A stretch of DNA of 64,000 bases from Lumbricus terrestris (GCA_949752735.1 OX457042.1:24031375-24095374); one strand, 5' to 3'. Shown: positions 1 to 11,012, counted from the stretch's first letter. Notes: a model not told the origin generated them from the letters alone. A program made the numbers and translations.

Positions 1-297
1 GACTATAGTCATGATGAATATGATGATGGTGGTGGTGCATGGTGGTGGTAGTTGTGGTGATGGTGACAGCTGTGGTGATGGTGGTGGTACATGTAATTGT
101 GGCGGTGGTGTGGTAGTGGATGTGGTCGTGGTGGTCGTGGTGGTGGTGTGGATGGTGACGAATGCGATGGTGATATGGACTATAATGACGTGAACGACGA
201 TAATGACGACCATAACCGTGACGATAGAGACGATGATGATGACGATATTGAGAACGACGTTGATTATGACGACGATGACGATGACTATGACGCCTAA
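1..297. repeat. Trinucleotide low-complexity tract (GTG/GGT then GAC/GAT)
   Basis: The first 170 bases are imperfect GTG/GGT units and the next 120 are GAC/GAT units. Open frames here translate to strings of V, G and D only, so they are repeat artefacts and not genes. Confidence 0.9.
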
Positions 298-708
298 TAT
301 GACATATAGCCTAAAGACTTAAACAGGACGCTTCCAGATATTCATTAAAGCGGTCGGAAATGGGACAATATAGCCTATGCAAGGAGGTTTTAGTTGATAT
401 TGGTAGACAGAGTATACATTATACCTGCCATGGCAGAGGGGGCTGCTTGCGGTTAAAACTCCACGCGTATCAAGACTTCCTTGCACTAAAGCACCTATTT
501 CATAAGCTTAGAATACGCGTGGGTTCAGGGCTATACATGCAATCAATCAATCAATTAGAATTTATATAGCGTCTGGTACCTACTCATGTATCTGCTCGAT
601 GACTACAATTAGATCTGTTTGTGCATGGAGAGATAAATAAATGCTTATATCTAAAGTATGTTACCAGGGTGAGAATTGCCGGAGATTGTGGGGGTTCAAC
701 CACCAGTT
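298..708. other. Non-coding stretch, nothing recognised
   Basis: No splice-consistent exon, RNA gene or terminal repeat was found. The last bases (about 690-708) resemble the sequence at 5970-6000, and the MITE at 709 sits inside that shared sequence. Confidence 0.5.
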
Positions 709-1065
709 CAGTAGCGGCGCTAGGGGGTAGCTGGGGGCTAAGCCCCCTGAAAAAGGCCATCCAGATTTTTCACATGTAAAAACGAAATATTTGGGCGATT
801 TGCCCCCTTTAGCCCCCCTCCTCCCAAAAAAAATGAAGCGTAAAGGTACGCACGAGATTTGCCAGACAGTTTTGCGGATCGTTTTTGAAGATTTCGACCA
901 AATGACTAAAAAAGTCATCAGATATTTTGACGGCAGAAATGGAAAATTTTCTTGAGATTTTGGTCGATGGCTAAAAAATTAAAAAAGATCGTCAGAAATT
1001 TGAAATTTTTGCGACTGAAAAGGAAAATTCAGCCCTCCAAAACTGAAATCCTGGCGCCGCCACTG
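709..1065. mobile_element. hAT-type MITE, copy 1 of the CAGTGGCGGCGCCAGG family
   Basis: It starts CAGTAGCGGCGCTAGG and ends with the reverse complement of CAGTGGCGGCGCCAGGA. The interior is homologous to the element at 25865-26226 (same order: 'ggggctaa', 'ggtcgtcag'-like units, 'aaaactgaaatcctgg'). The flanking 8-mers CACCAGTT and CCCAAGTC are degenerate. A related unoccupied site near 5984 reads CACCAGTC, which fits an original 8-bp duplication. It has no coding capacity; the minus-strand frame at 661-918 merely crosses it. Confidence 0.75.
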
Positions 1066-1137
1066 CCCAAGTCTTTCTTAGGACGCCATAGGGCCTATAT
1101 AGTAAAGTCTGCATTTAGTTGTAGCCTACAAATATAG

Positions 1138-1500
1138 TATTTGTACACGTATTGACAAATTTAAATCAATTCATTATTATATGATTGTATCATTTATTAA
1201 AATAGAATATAATATTGTTATAACTACATAATGGTAAACTTTATCGTGGAATATTATAACAGTTCATGTGATGTAATAATGTAGGCTACAAACTATTACA
1301 ATGTTGCAAAATGCTCTATGGGGAGGGGAATAATTTATGGGGAACTTCTTCCTAGATTTGCGTATTAGACACTGCCTTCCATGACTCCATGACCGGCCTC
1401 CCCACCCAATCGACGTGAGTTTTGGTTCTTTTCTGATTCCCCCTGTTTTCCACTGGGTACTAAGTCGCGCCCACCATCCCAGTGCAGCGCACATACATAC
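1138..1500. repeat. Diverged fragment of the hAT-type element seen at 43147-44113
   Basis: This stretch shares an ordered series of matches with 43730-44095: an AT-rich block 'gattgta(t)catttattaaaatag', then 'cgacgtgag/aattttgg', 'ctgattcccccct', 'ttttcactgggta/cgc' and 'cgcgccc(a/g)cc'. Terminal repeats and a target duplication are not visible, so it is a truncated relative. Confidence 0.6.
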
Positions 1501-1803
1501 ACATACATACAGGCGTCCATATAATTTACTTACATTGTCACATACATCATGCATGGGCCTACATGTATAGTTACATGCGCACTTTTACTGAAACGACGGT
1601 TTTTTCACGCAGGCATGTCCGCTCTGCCACTAACTTGGTCATAAACCATTGACAGCAATTATATAGGATATACAATGTGTCATATAGGTGATCTTGACAA
1701 AGGTCATTCATCAGATAAGCGGCCTAACAAGCACTCGAATGCCAATGCATGGAGACTCCACGGCATCTGAGAAGCAAGAGAACCGAGCACCGTCCGTCCG
1801 CCA

Positions 1804-2075
1804 TTGTGGGGCGCGGTGATGTGCGTAGTGGGTATGTTCGTTGCCTTGCAGCCGGAGGTTTGCAGGTTCGAATCCCCTTCAAGCCGACGCGTAGGGACCT
1901 TGGGCAAGTCCTTCGGAAACTGAATCGAAGTTTCACGCCGATGCGTATGAGCAATTGCGAGTGAAAGACTTCTTGCCCAAGGTCCCTACACGGAGGTTTG
2001 AGGCGGATTCCAACCTGCAACCCTCTGGCTGCAAGGCAACGAACATATACCCACTACATCACCGTGTCCCTGGCA
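1804..2075. repeat. Inverted pair of tRNA-derived SINE units
   Basis: The plus-strand half (about 1810-1955) has a perfect pol III B box (GGTTCGAATCC, near 1864) and an A-box-like GCGTAGTGGGT about 50 bp upstream. The other half (about 1955-2070) is its reverse complement, with the diverged B box GGTTGGAATCC. Both halves share the sequence ending in 'tagggaccttgggcaag'. Every open frame here, on both strands, is explained by the inverted repeat. A true tRNA is unlikely because acceptor-stem pairing is absent. Confidence 0.7.
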
Positions 2076-2226
2076 TGTTACAACAAGCTAGAAGTTGGGT
2101 GAGTGGCAAAAGCATGGCAGGCCTGTCAGTTGATGCTAAATAGCTGCAATAAAACTAGACATTGGATGAGCGATGAAACTGTTTCATAGTATAGAACTTA
2201 GAAGTAGAAGTTGGATCTGAGCTATA

Positions 2227-2345
2227 ATATATAGTTGTTGCCCAACGACACTGCAAGTGTGCGTCATAATCAAGGAGATCAGTGTCGCCCTCCTTCTTTC
2301 TCCAGGCTTGGGACTGACCCTATACGAGAGCATACGGGCATTGGC
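2227..2345. repeat. Interspersed repeat family X, copy 1
   Basis: Shared with 15385-15470 and 47308-47412: 'ttg(c)tgcccaacgacactgc' followed by 'gtgtcgccctcct(c/t)ctttatc' and 'aggcttgggactggc'. I do not recognise the family, and no terminal repeats are obvious. Confidence 0.6.
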
Positions 2346-2630
2346 GGACTCAATTAACGGTTGGATGCCGGATGGACATAATATTATGTTATAGGCCTAG
2401 TAGAGGTAGAAGTTGTGTGAGCGATGAAAACGTGGCTAAAAACCGTCTAAATGACTTCACGACGCTGTGCGTCTTGCAATTCTGATAAATGCCGGACTCG
2501 GCTACTAGCCCTAGATTCGAATGTCTGAAACAAACCATCATCATCATCTGTATTCCGAACGGCAACGCTCAACACAGAGGTTCATGCAGCTAATTACTGG
2601 TTCATCGGGGCGTTGACGGTCTTCAGCGCC

Positions 2631-2696
2631 ACCGGGCCCCCATCCGGGTCCCCATCCGGACCCCCATCCGGACCCCCATCCGGGCCCCCATCCGTC
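2631..2696. repeat. Short GC-rich minisatellite (about 14-bp unit, about 5 copies)
   Basis: The unit CCCCCATCCGG(G/A)(C/T) repeats about five times with single-base differences. Confidence 0.85.
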
Positions 2697-4107
2697 ACGA
2701 CGGCTGAAAGGCATCGCCGTTCACCTCCACAGATCAATTGGTGACTGCGAGAAGGTCATCCACGCTCGATTCCTATTCATCAACATTACGACTAATACAC
2801 TGTCTATTCAATTATGGCCAACGCGTTGGAGTCATGAGATAATGTTCGCCGAATTTTGTATGCTGGCTATTTACCATGATACTTCATTTATATAGCGCTG
2901 TCAGATCAGCTCTCAAAAGCAATAGTCTAGGCCTATACTGTCTAACCAGAATTCGGTGCTTAAAGTGTATTTGGACGGTCATGGACGGTGTCCAGGAGCT
3001 TATTTCAAATCTGAATGCCGTCATATCACTTATTAGGCTTGCAGCCTGTAAGGAAATGGTTATCCGAGCACTTTTTTAAACGCTTTATGCAATGAACCAG
3101 ATGAGTCTTCACTCTTCACGCAGTTTTAAGATGTTTGTTGTGTAGCCTATAGTATATATAGCCTGTCCAGTGTCCATGTAACAGAACGCATACGCAGCGG
3201 AAGACTGTAGTCTATAGAGAGCTAGGTTCAACAAAGGTAAAGTTGAAACACCTTGATTATAATTATACAACTGTCTATACACATATACTGTTATGCAAAA
3301 AGTTGATGATAGATTGATTCTGCGTGTAATTAGGGCAACCCTGTTAGCGGAACCTTACGTTCCTTTGGGCTTAACCCTTTGACATCTATGCATGTGACAT
3401 TTTCAACTACTGTTTGTTTGTGCTATACTGTATGTATACATATACATGATGATCAATAAAGTATATTGATTGATTGATTGAAACGTGGCACACGGCTAAT
3501 GCATGTTCCCACGGGCATCAGAGAGCAACAACGATCGCCAATCCGATTGATCTAATCAGTCAGTAACTTCTATAGCGCCGTAATTCAAACGCGCAAGAGA
3601 GTAATCATTGGTCGCCCCAAGTTTAATCGTAGTTTGAAATTTCAAAATTCATTGGAACACTCTAGAAGAGAGCATTCACATAAAAAACAAGGAGAAATCG
3701 TGCTATGTGGGGGGGGGGCGTGAATAGGGGCAGGCCAAGTTAAATCTGCATGGAGATTGGAGAGTCTTAGGTTTGGACCTAAACGACATCAGCGCTCAGG
3801 TGTCATGGTCACAACCGGAACAGGAAGTCAGAAACCGGAAGAAGTACCGAGGCTGGTCATCGTACGTCTATATATAGCTGACCAACGAGTTCTGCTTCTT
3901 AAGCATCATTCTGTCCTCGCAATAAAACCAGCGGCGCGTGACCCCCATTTAATTTAATATGTTACCTTCGCCTGTCCGGTCAATGTAAATCGGGCGACGG
4001 AGTTGAGGATTATACGGACTTATAAGGCATGCTGGACATAAGAATAATGTCATAGTTACTATATAGGTTCTGTAATCTGTAGCTTATGGATGTCAGCCTA
4101 TATAGTA
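2697..4107. other. Non-coding stretch with short LINE/SINE-tail motifs
   Basis: No gene is supported. 'Atttatatagcgctg' near 2885 and 'cttctatagcgccg' near 3568 match the short tail motif found on LINE and SINE ends elsewhere in the window (17.9, 40.8, 59.8 and 61.3 kb). The C/G run at 3709-3719 is homopolymeric. Confidence 0.4.
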
Positions 4108-4210
4108 CTAGCTGGGGTACCCGGCGTTGCCCGGGAAATTTAGGATACGACCCGCTCCCGGCCACAACCTCACCACACCCCACCCAATCCCACTTTGAAG
4201 GGGCGCTATA
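4108..4210 (-). mobile_element. Helitron-like 3' terminus
   Basis: Read on the minus strand, the sequence ends with a short hairpin (CCCGG / CCGGG stem, loop GCAACG) about 11 nt before a terminal CTAG that is followed by T. This is the Helitron signature (hairpin, CTRR, insertion before T). The same arrangement with about 60-100 bp of similarity recurs at 6237. The 5' end is not identified. Confidence 0.55.
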
Positions 4211-4622
4211 GTGAATGCGAGAAATAAAAGTAATAGTTAGTAATCTAGTCGGTAAGTTAGTCGAATCATCGTGATGGTGGCATACGAGAACAGCGCAATA
4301 AGTCGTCATTGTCACTATTGGTTTATCTGCAATGTTTCTGCATCTGTTTTGCCGTTGAAATGAGAAGGTATATAATTTTTTATTATGATCCGTATTCATG
4401 TTCAGCAACAGACTTGAGTATTGGTTTCCAGGCCAACAACAGTCAGTAACATCCTGACTGCTATGCAGCTGCAGCAGTAGCAGCAGCAGTAACATAAGCA
4501 CACAGATACGCATCGTCTCAATTGGACAATTTGAAAACAACGTTCAATGGGTTGGATCGAAATTTGCATTTACACGTAGACGAGCCTTTCTAATGAGATC
4601 CCATGTGAGCTCGTATATGCAT

Positions 4623-4668
4623 TCCTGCATGTGTACGTGTACGTATGTGTGTACGCGTGTTTGTGTCA

Positions 4669-4703
<35 letters not shown>

Positions 4704-4940
4704 TTGTGTGTGTCATGTGTTTGTGTGTGTGTGTGCATGTCTGTGCATATGTGTGCTTGTATATATACCTTGTAAAACTATGTGTCTGTTTATCTGTCGG
4801 TGTGCTTGTGCCTGTCTGTCTGTCTGTCGGCTTAATTGTTTTCGTTTGTCTGTCTGTCTGCCTTCCTGTCTGTCTGTCTGCCTGTCTGTCTGTCTGCTTG
4901 TTTTCGTTTGTCTGTCTGCCTGCCTGCCTGCCTGCCTGCC

Positions 4941-4971
<31 letters not shown>

Positions 4972-4972
4972 T
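4623..4972. repeat. Microsatellites (TG)n followed by (TCTG)n/(TGCC)n
   Basis: 4623-4760 is TG-rich with CG interruptions. 4810-4972 is TCTG and TGCC tetranucleotides. The overlapping open frames (cysteine, valine and leucine strings) are products of the repeat. Confidence 0.9.
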
Positions 4973-5324
4973 GTCTTCCTAGCTCTATGCCTGCATCAGC
5001 TCGGTCTCTTTACAGCCGATTCGAGACTTCCTTCTTTACGACTGTGTTTGCCGGGGTTTCTATACACCGGCTATAGATGGACTTTGGCGTGGATCATAAA
5101 TCTCGTGCAATATATGAAGAAGAAATATGAGTTCGGTTCTCGAGCAGAAATACCAGCGAAGGGAAGTAGGGATTTATCATGTCGGATAAAAGGATTTCGA
5201 TGGCATGCATATGCGGATGTCTTGCATCGCATTAGACAGCGACGATGGGTCAATAAAAATTGCTAATTAATAAGAATAATAATTGTACCCGTCCGTCTTG
5301 CTGGGTTTTTCTTCTGAGCTCCTC

Positions 5325-5382
5325 GGTGAATATATATATATAATTATATATATAATTATATATACCGGCACATATATATAAG
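5325..5382. repeat. AT-rich dinucleotide tract
   Basis: Alternating TA runs are broken by AATT, with partial self-complementarity. Confidence 0.8.
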
Positions 5383-6236
5383 CAATAAACTAAATTAAAA
5401 GCTAAAATTGCACGCTTATAATTAATTTTCAATCTGCTTGTTAGGCCTATCTCTCTTAGTCTTGGCCTTCTACATCTCTATACGAGGAATCGATCGATTC
5501 TTCTTATGGGTGTAACAATGGCATATGGGCGAAGCGGCCTGGGTCTGCTTTAACAAATAATGTGATGGGACCTTTTTGTTTTGGCGATCAAGATCTCGAG
5601 AGCTTATTAATTGAATTGATTAGGCCAATTACAGGCAGGGTGATCGAGAATTGCAAGAGCCCTATGGGTTGCGGGGTTTCAAGCATTAGACTTGGACGGA
5701 GATTTGCGGGGGACGAAAAGGAGGCCGAAGATTTTGGGCGGACGAATGGCTGAGACGCAGACGACAATAATTTTTCTCAGCCAAAAAAGTTGATGACCTT
5801 TTTCAGTCATCACCTGGTCTTTTTTGTTGTTAACCGTGTGTTTCGTGAAGTGTGTACCTGATGACCTAACACTTAAATAGGATACCGATAACCGATTGGG
5901 AGGACAAATGCATCGCCCCCATCACATCCATTGAGGAGGACCGTCCCTCTGTACCCCTAATTAGTCTCCGCCCATGGTTTCAAGCTCAACCCACCAGTCT
6001 TTCTTAGAGCCCCATAGTATAGAGTCTGTTTTTCACACCCCAATTCCAAGTGCATGGATCACAGTCCAACCTCCCCCCCGTTATTTTTCCACAATTCTCA
6101 CACTGACTATAGGCCTACGTAAAATCGGTAGGCTATAGGAAAACTGTCTTAATCGTTAGATTGTAGGCCCATGCCTAATATCAGGCAAACAACATAGCCT
6201 ATTATATTATTATTATCGCTTAGAAATATTGAAAAA
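5383..6236. other. Non-coding stretch with a MITE-like hairpin motif
   Basis: No gene is supported. Around 5770-5810 the sequence carries 'gatgacctttttcagtcatc', a hairpin also found inside MITEs at 0.9, 46.2 and 46.97 kb. 5975-6030 is the paralogue of the site into which the MITE at 709 inserted. Confidence 0.4.
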
Positions 6237-6330
6237 CTAGCTGCAAGATACCCGGCGTTGCCCGGGAATTTTAGGATTCGGACCGTTCCCCGCCAATCCC
6301 TCCTTCCGGCCCGACCCCATGCGAAGAATT
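6237..6330 (-). mobile_element. Helitron-like 3' terminus, second copy
   Basis: Same end structure as at 4108: on the minus strand, a CCCGGGCAACGCCGGGT hairpin, then a short spacer and CTAG followed by T. Similarity to the 4108 copy extends through 'aattttaggat-cg-accg'. Confidence 0.55.
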
Positions 6331-6414
6331 GGGGTAGATTGCTTCAAAACTGTGGCCGTGCATAGCTAACAAACAAACAAACACACGTAGGCTACAGCGG
6401 CTCTCGATCGTACC

Positions 6415-6418
<4 letters not shown>

Positions 6419-6446
<28 letters not shown>
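6419..6446. repeat. (TA)n microsatellite flanking the mariner insertion
   Basis: A pure TA run ends in the TA dinucleotide used as mariner target site. A (TA)n(TG)n tract continues on the other side at 7638-7692, so the element inserted inside a microsatellite. Confidence 0.85.
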
Positions 6447-6449
<3 letters not shown>

Positions 6450-7637
6450 GGTGCGGCCAAAAAAAATGACCCATTACGAAAATTGCGATTTATCGAAACC
6501 CGCTGAATATTTTCTTACAAATATTTTCATTTTTATTCGTAACATATTTCTGCATATTAGTTGAAAATTTTATGTCAGTATCTTTATATTTGTGATCATG
6601 ACACCAGGCAGAAGAAAGAACTGCATTTTTTCAATTTAACACGGCATTCACGAAATAGGAAATCATAATTTTACATAAAGTAGCCTGCAGTGTGCCAATA
6701 TAAGGTTTTCTTAACCGATGAAAAGATCTTTTACATCAGTCCACCCACTAATACTCAAAACAACCGCGTCTGGGCGAAGAAGAAAAAAGCCGATATCCAT
6801 CCAAGCCTGTTGGTCGAAAGAGCCAATTGAGTTCTCTCCCAACATCATGGTTTCTGCAGGTGTCAGCTATGAGGGCAAAGGATGCTTGCATTTCATTGAC
6901 GAGAAGGCCAAAGTCAATGCTAAGTACTACGTGGAGAATCTTTTGCCTAAGCTTGTCGATGACTGTCACACTGTCTTGGGAAAATCAGTTCACTTTTCAG
7001 CAAGATGGAGCGCCCGCTCACGGCGCCAAGCTGACCCAAGATTGGTTAACAAGTCACTGTCCGGACTTCATCGACAAGGATTCATGACCACCAAATTCCC
7101 CAGATATGAACCCACTCGAATATGCTGTCTGGGGTGCAATGCTTGAGACTTACAACAAACTTACCACAAAGCCAAAGAGCATTTCTGAACTGCAAAAATA
7201 CGCCACAAATCATCTGGAATGACTTTTGTCAATTGAGACCATTCAGAAGACTGTTCTGGGCTTTCGAAAACGTCTGCAAGCTTGCGTAAAAGCAAACGGT
7301 GTTCACTTCGAACATCCATTGCGCAAAACTCAACAGTTTGGCCTAATCTTGTCAATAACAAAAAGTAGCCTGGAACTTTGTTACATTTCTGTTTACGTCG
7401 TTACTTGGTTACTTATTGCCGTTATTGCTGCCACTAAATGTCTGTTGAAATGAAAATAACATGGTTTCACTTCAGGGTTGCACCATTTTGGTGTTCATGA
7501 ATCGAATTTCATTAGATTTAGCCAAGTTGTAGATAGATATGTGTCAAATAGATTGGCGAAGTTTTATATCAAAATATTCATCGGTTTTTGAGAAATCGCG
7601 ATTTTCGTAATGGGTCATTTTTTTGGGCCGCACCCTG
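6447..7637 (+). mobile_element. Tc1/mariner-type transposon, internally deleted
   Basis: The ends are near-perfect inverted repeats of about 45 bp, beginning CAGGGTGCGGCC, flanked by TA on both sides (6445-6446 and 7638-7639). The element is 1,191 bp long. Only about 265 bp lie between the left end and the first catalytic-motif remnant, too little for a normal N-terminal DNA-binding region, so it carries an internal deletion as well as frameshifts. Confidence 0.92.
6712..7225 (+). pseudogene. Mariner transposase remnant
   Basis: Fragments of a mariner-like transposase catalytic domain are read from at least three frames. They start at a TDEK(I)F motif near 6714, then a segment with VSAGVSYEGKG and LPKLVDDCHTVLG from 6850 to 6980, then QQDGAPAH and CPDFIDKDS between about 6995 and 7087, then a PNSPDMNPLEY-type segment near 7095-7125. 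The order matches the family catalytic core (first Asp in TDEK, second in QQDGAPAH, third acidic site in SPDMNPLEY). Stops and frame changes between fragments show it is dead. The N-terminal helix-turn-helix region is absent. Confidence 0.85.
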
Positions 7638-7641
7638 TATG

Positions 7642-7692
<51 letters not shown>
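7638..7692. repeat. (TA)n(TG)n microsatellite
   Basis: Continuation of the dinucleotide tract on the right flank of the mariner. Confidence 0.85.
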
Positions 7693-7694
<2 letters not shown>

Positions 7695-7754
7695 TGTTGT
7701 TTGACCAATCACTGATGAGAGATAGCAGGTGCCACCGATTATCCAGGTTGTGAG

Positions 7755-7821
7755 GGGCGCGGGTAAAATGCTGATTTGCTGATTTGCTGATCTGCTGATC
7801 GGCCGGGGTAAAATGCTGATT
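7755..7821 (+). repeat. Left terminal inverted repeat of the 6.9-kb element
   Basis: 67 bp made of two GGTAAAATGCTGATT-type units separated by TGCTGATTTGCTGATC-type repeats. Degenerate copies continue to about 7880. Confidence 0.85.
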
Positions 7822-8959
7822 GGCAAAATGCTGATTACTCATGCTGATTGGTGGGTAAAACGCTGATTAGAACATGCTGATTGTAACAAGTAAGTAGGTA
7901 GGCCTAAGTATACTATAACCTTTATTATTCCAATCGAAAACGAACAATGCATGGGAATCGAAGTAAAAATACATAACGATGATATAAATAAATGTCAATA
8001 AGTGCAAAGCATTCTAGCTAATAAAACTAGAGAGTTAAAGCCTAAAGGTGCATAAATCTTTTTATCGAAGATGAGATGAGTAGGCCTATTTGATAAAAAC
8101 TCTGAATTTTAATGCGTAACTTCTGGGCTATCCTATTTAATTTTCTAAAGGCATAATACATAGGCCTAATACTATGTCTATGTTCCGCGCAGAAGTAGGC
8201 CTAAGCCTACACAACTTGTACGCTATACTAGGCCTATATAGCGTATGTTCTGTACTCTATGCACGGAAGTTGACGGAACAATGTCATTACTACACCAAGA
8301 CATCATTATTCCTAAGTAACTAATAGGCCTAGGCCTGTATTAAAAGCAAATTTATGCAACCTCTCGTATAGGGCCTATAGGCTATATGTGCACTGTTGAA
8401 TGTAGGTTAAATTCCTTACTCGTTTTTTTCCTCAAACGATGACTTTAATTTCAACTTAGAAACATATAAAATTGCTTATGCTGTGGAAATTGATTGGTAG
8501 CTAGCTATTATGATGATAATCAAATTCGTTTTATTGGACTCTTGCTGATATATGAAGCAAAATAAATAGCCTACGGTTTTTGGCTGCTAAAATAATTACA
8601 AATCTTAACAAGGACAGGTGGTATATGATGACACTGTGGCGGGGCGGATACAGAAATTTTCGAGGGGGGCCAAAAATTGTTGGGCTTGGGTCGGAAAATT
8701 TCTTTCGTCGTTTTCCCGAAATCAGAGCTCAATTTAGTCCCCTCCTCTGTGGGGGAACTAAATGAGTAGCATAGCGCCGAGAATGGTAGGGAGGGTATGA
8801 GGAGAGGATATGCCCCTCCCTCCCCACCAGAAACTTTTTGAAATTTCACATTGCAATGGTAGCATTTTAAGCTGTTATCTTAGCAAAATAGCTGTACTTT
8901 TCAGTGCTTATAAGAATGCCATAGGATCTCAATAAATATAGACTATGTTGCTTGGTAGA

Positions 8960-9022
8960 CTCATATATAATATTATATATATAATTAATCATATATATTA
9001 TATTTATATATATATATATCCA
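8960..9022. repeat. AT-rich tract
   Basis: TATATA and AATTATAT units inside the hAT-type element. Confidence 0.75.
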
Positions 9023-9470
9023 TGACATTATGGTTATGTTATGGATGTATGTTATGCCTGGCTTAGGGTCATAACCAGAGACTTTCCCAATAAATAATAA
9101 TAGTGAATAATAGTTATTGTAGCAATTTGTAGGGCTAGTGCATACAGCATTCAACATTGCTCTATTAGCTGTTTTTAATGGCAAACAAAAGTATTTTTAA
9201 AGTATTTATGTATTTATAATATGAAGCACACAATGCTCAAAAAAATTTCCAAGTTAAAATATGAATTGATCTCACTCTATTATATTATTTTTAAGACTAC
9301 AGTAAATAAAATACTTCCCACCACTGAATGAAATAGTAAGAAATAAATAAGAACAAGAAGTGAACATGCGTGATCATTCATCGCAGTTTTTTGCACATAA
9401 TAGACCACATTCAAAACTTAACAAGTTTTGCCTCTGAAATTTTTTGCATCCGGGCAAAAAGAAATTAATC

Positions 9471-9854
9471 CCTTATCTTATCTTATCTGACCATTTATAA
9501 AGCGCTTCTCGCAGCAAGAGCCTTTCAGAAGCGCTCCCAGTGCGTTTAACTCCGAGAAAAAAGACAAGTTTTTAGACGAGAGAAAGACGAGGATACACTA
9601 CCAGAAAGTATGGCAGAGCGAACTGATGGGGGAAGCCCATTCCATAGGGAGGGACCAATGCAGGCGAATGATCTGGATTGAGCCATGGCGGTCCTGACTC
9701 GGGGGACAAAGAGGTCAAGCCGATCAGAGGACCTAAGAGGACGCAGTGAAGTAGCAGAAAGGGGGCGGTGTATCTGATCACACAGATACTTCGGAGCAAG
9801 ACCCATTTGAGACTTAAGGACCAAAATCAGGACTAATACTGTTGTTAGTGTCAA
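9471..9854 (-). pseudogene. LINE ORF2 C-terminal fragment (CR1/Jockey-superfamily type)
   Basis: The minus strand from 9854 encodes about 100 residues with the order typical of the region after reverse transcriptase in CR1-like LINEs: GLAPKYLCDQI, LRSSDRLDLFVPRVRTAMAQS, then SLWNGLPPSVRS. (No more of the protein is recognisable.) The 3' end on this strand carries the 'gagaagcgctttataaa' tail motif and an (ATAAG)n terminal repeat at 9471-9490. It is strongly 5' truncated, as is usual for LINE copies, and lies within the hAT-type element at 8640-10189. Confidence 0.85.
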
Positions 9855-10197
9855 CGTGCTTTGTAATTAATAGTTAGTTGTTATTACTTTTAATTGTGTT
9901 CATTTGTGTTAATATTTTTACATTTTACTATGAATATATACACGAATAACATACATTGTATGCCATAAATCATAGTCGGATACTGTTGAAAGATTGTGTC
10001 TTTTCGTTGCTTTATATTAAGACAATACAATTGTGCGAGGGGCTTAGAGTTTAATTATATTTATATATTAATTCTCCTGGCCATGACTGACCCCTGCAAA
10101 AAATCTTTTGGGCGACCATGAGGGGGCCACGTCCAATAGAGATTTGGAATGGAGGCCATAGCCGGATTGGCCCCCTGGATCCGCCCCTGCACTGTGG

Positions 10198-11004
10198 ACT
10201 GTGGAGTGAGGACTGGTTCAACATATAGCTACGATATGATTTACTATGAAAATGACCAGCCAAACCCAATTTCTCACAAGGCCAGTTTCAATAGCAAACA
10301 GCTAGGAAATGGGTAGCACATATGGTAACCTAATAATTCAAGGTGAATTGAAGTTGGCCTACTCGAAACAGCAGCTGCCCATATCCAAGGCAGCGAAAAC
10401 AGACTTGCTCGAGTTTTTAACAACTGATCGAGTCATTCCTATGATTTACCATTTTCTAAATTTTGACTTTTATGAAAAATTGAGAGGAATAACGTTTGCC
10501 AGAACCGACTATTGACTACCAGTAAACCTCTGAAAATGAGGACTGTGACTTAAGGTCATGGTCATTGATCATTGGTGGTCACAACTGTTTAGCCTTGGTT
10601 TTATTAAGAAAGTCGTTATTAGGCCTATGACGTTGAGGCAGTCTTTTGTAATGCTGTTAGTTTAAATTTATAAACCTTATTGAATATTATCAAGTTGTAT
10701 AATGCTTCCTAATTCTATAGTTTAGAACATCTTAACAAGGATATTAAAATATGTGACAATTATTAAAATTTGGCATTATAGTTTTATTAATATCGGATCA
10801 GTTCATAGAAATCTTGACTTTGAACTTTAAATTATAATTATTGCTCGTTGTGGTATCTTGCTAGCCGATGAGTCATTGGGCATTGGCCTGGGGCATCTTG
10901 AGTAATGGATAGAGAAACTGTAAAGAGAGATTGAGAAGAGTTGAATACAAACCAGGACTTAAAGACGAGGATAATGAATGTTTCAATGAACTGGAAATAT
11001 AATG
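10198..11004. other. Interior of the 6.9-kb element, no gene recognised
   Basis: A 68-codon frame at 10309-10515 (begins MGSTYGNLII) has no family resemblance I can name, and no adjacent exon continues it. The remainder is AT-rich. Confidence 0.4.
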
Positions 11005-11012
11005 TTACAAAC

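Larger units (their letters stand above)
8640..10189. mobile_element. hAT-type non-autonomous element (CAGGGGCGGATCCAG ends), 1.55 kb
   Basis: Its left end CGGGGCGGATACAG and right end (reverse complement CAGGGGCGGATCCAGG) are inverted. The 8-mer CACTGTGG is duplicated exactly at 8632-8639 and 10190-10197. The right 100 bp and left 60 bp match the 283-bp element at 46898-47180, so this is a longer family member carrying a LINE fragment at 9471-9854. It lies inside the 6.9-kb element and therefore inserted after it or was carried by it. Confidence 0.8.

Noticed and set aside
1864..1875. A tRNA gene at the B box in the SINE pair
   Set aside because: The B box is perfect, but acceptor and anticodon stems do not fold at the right spacing. 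It is tRNA-derived SINE sequence.
4010..4540. 176-codon minus-strand frame with a hydrophobic start
   Set aside because: The start has a poly-Leu run from CAG/CTG repeats, the rest crosses the Helitron-like end, and no homology is evident.
10309..10515. Possible transposase fragment of the 6.9-kb element
   Set aside because: The 68 residues show no MULE catalytic or zinc-finger motif, and no adjoining exon can be found.
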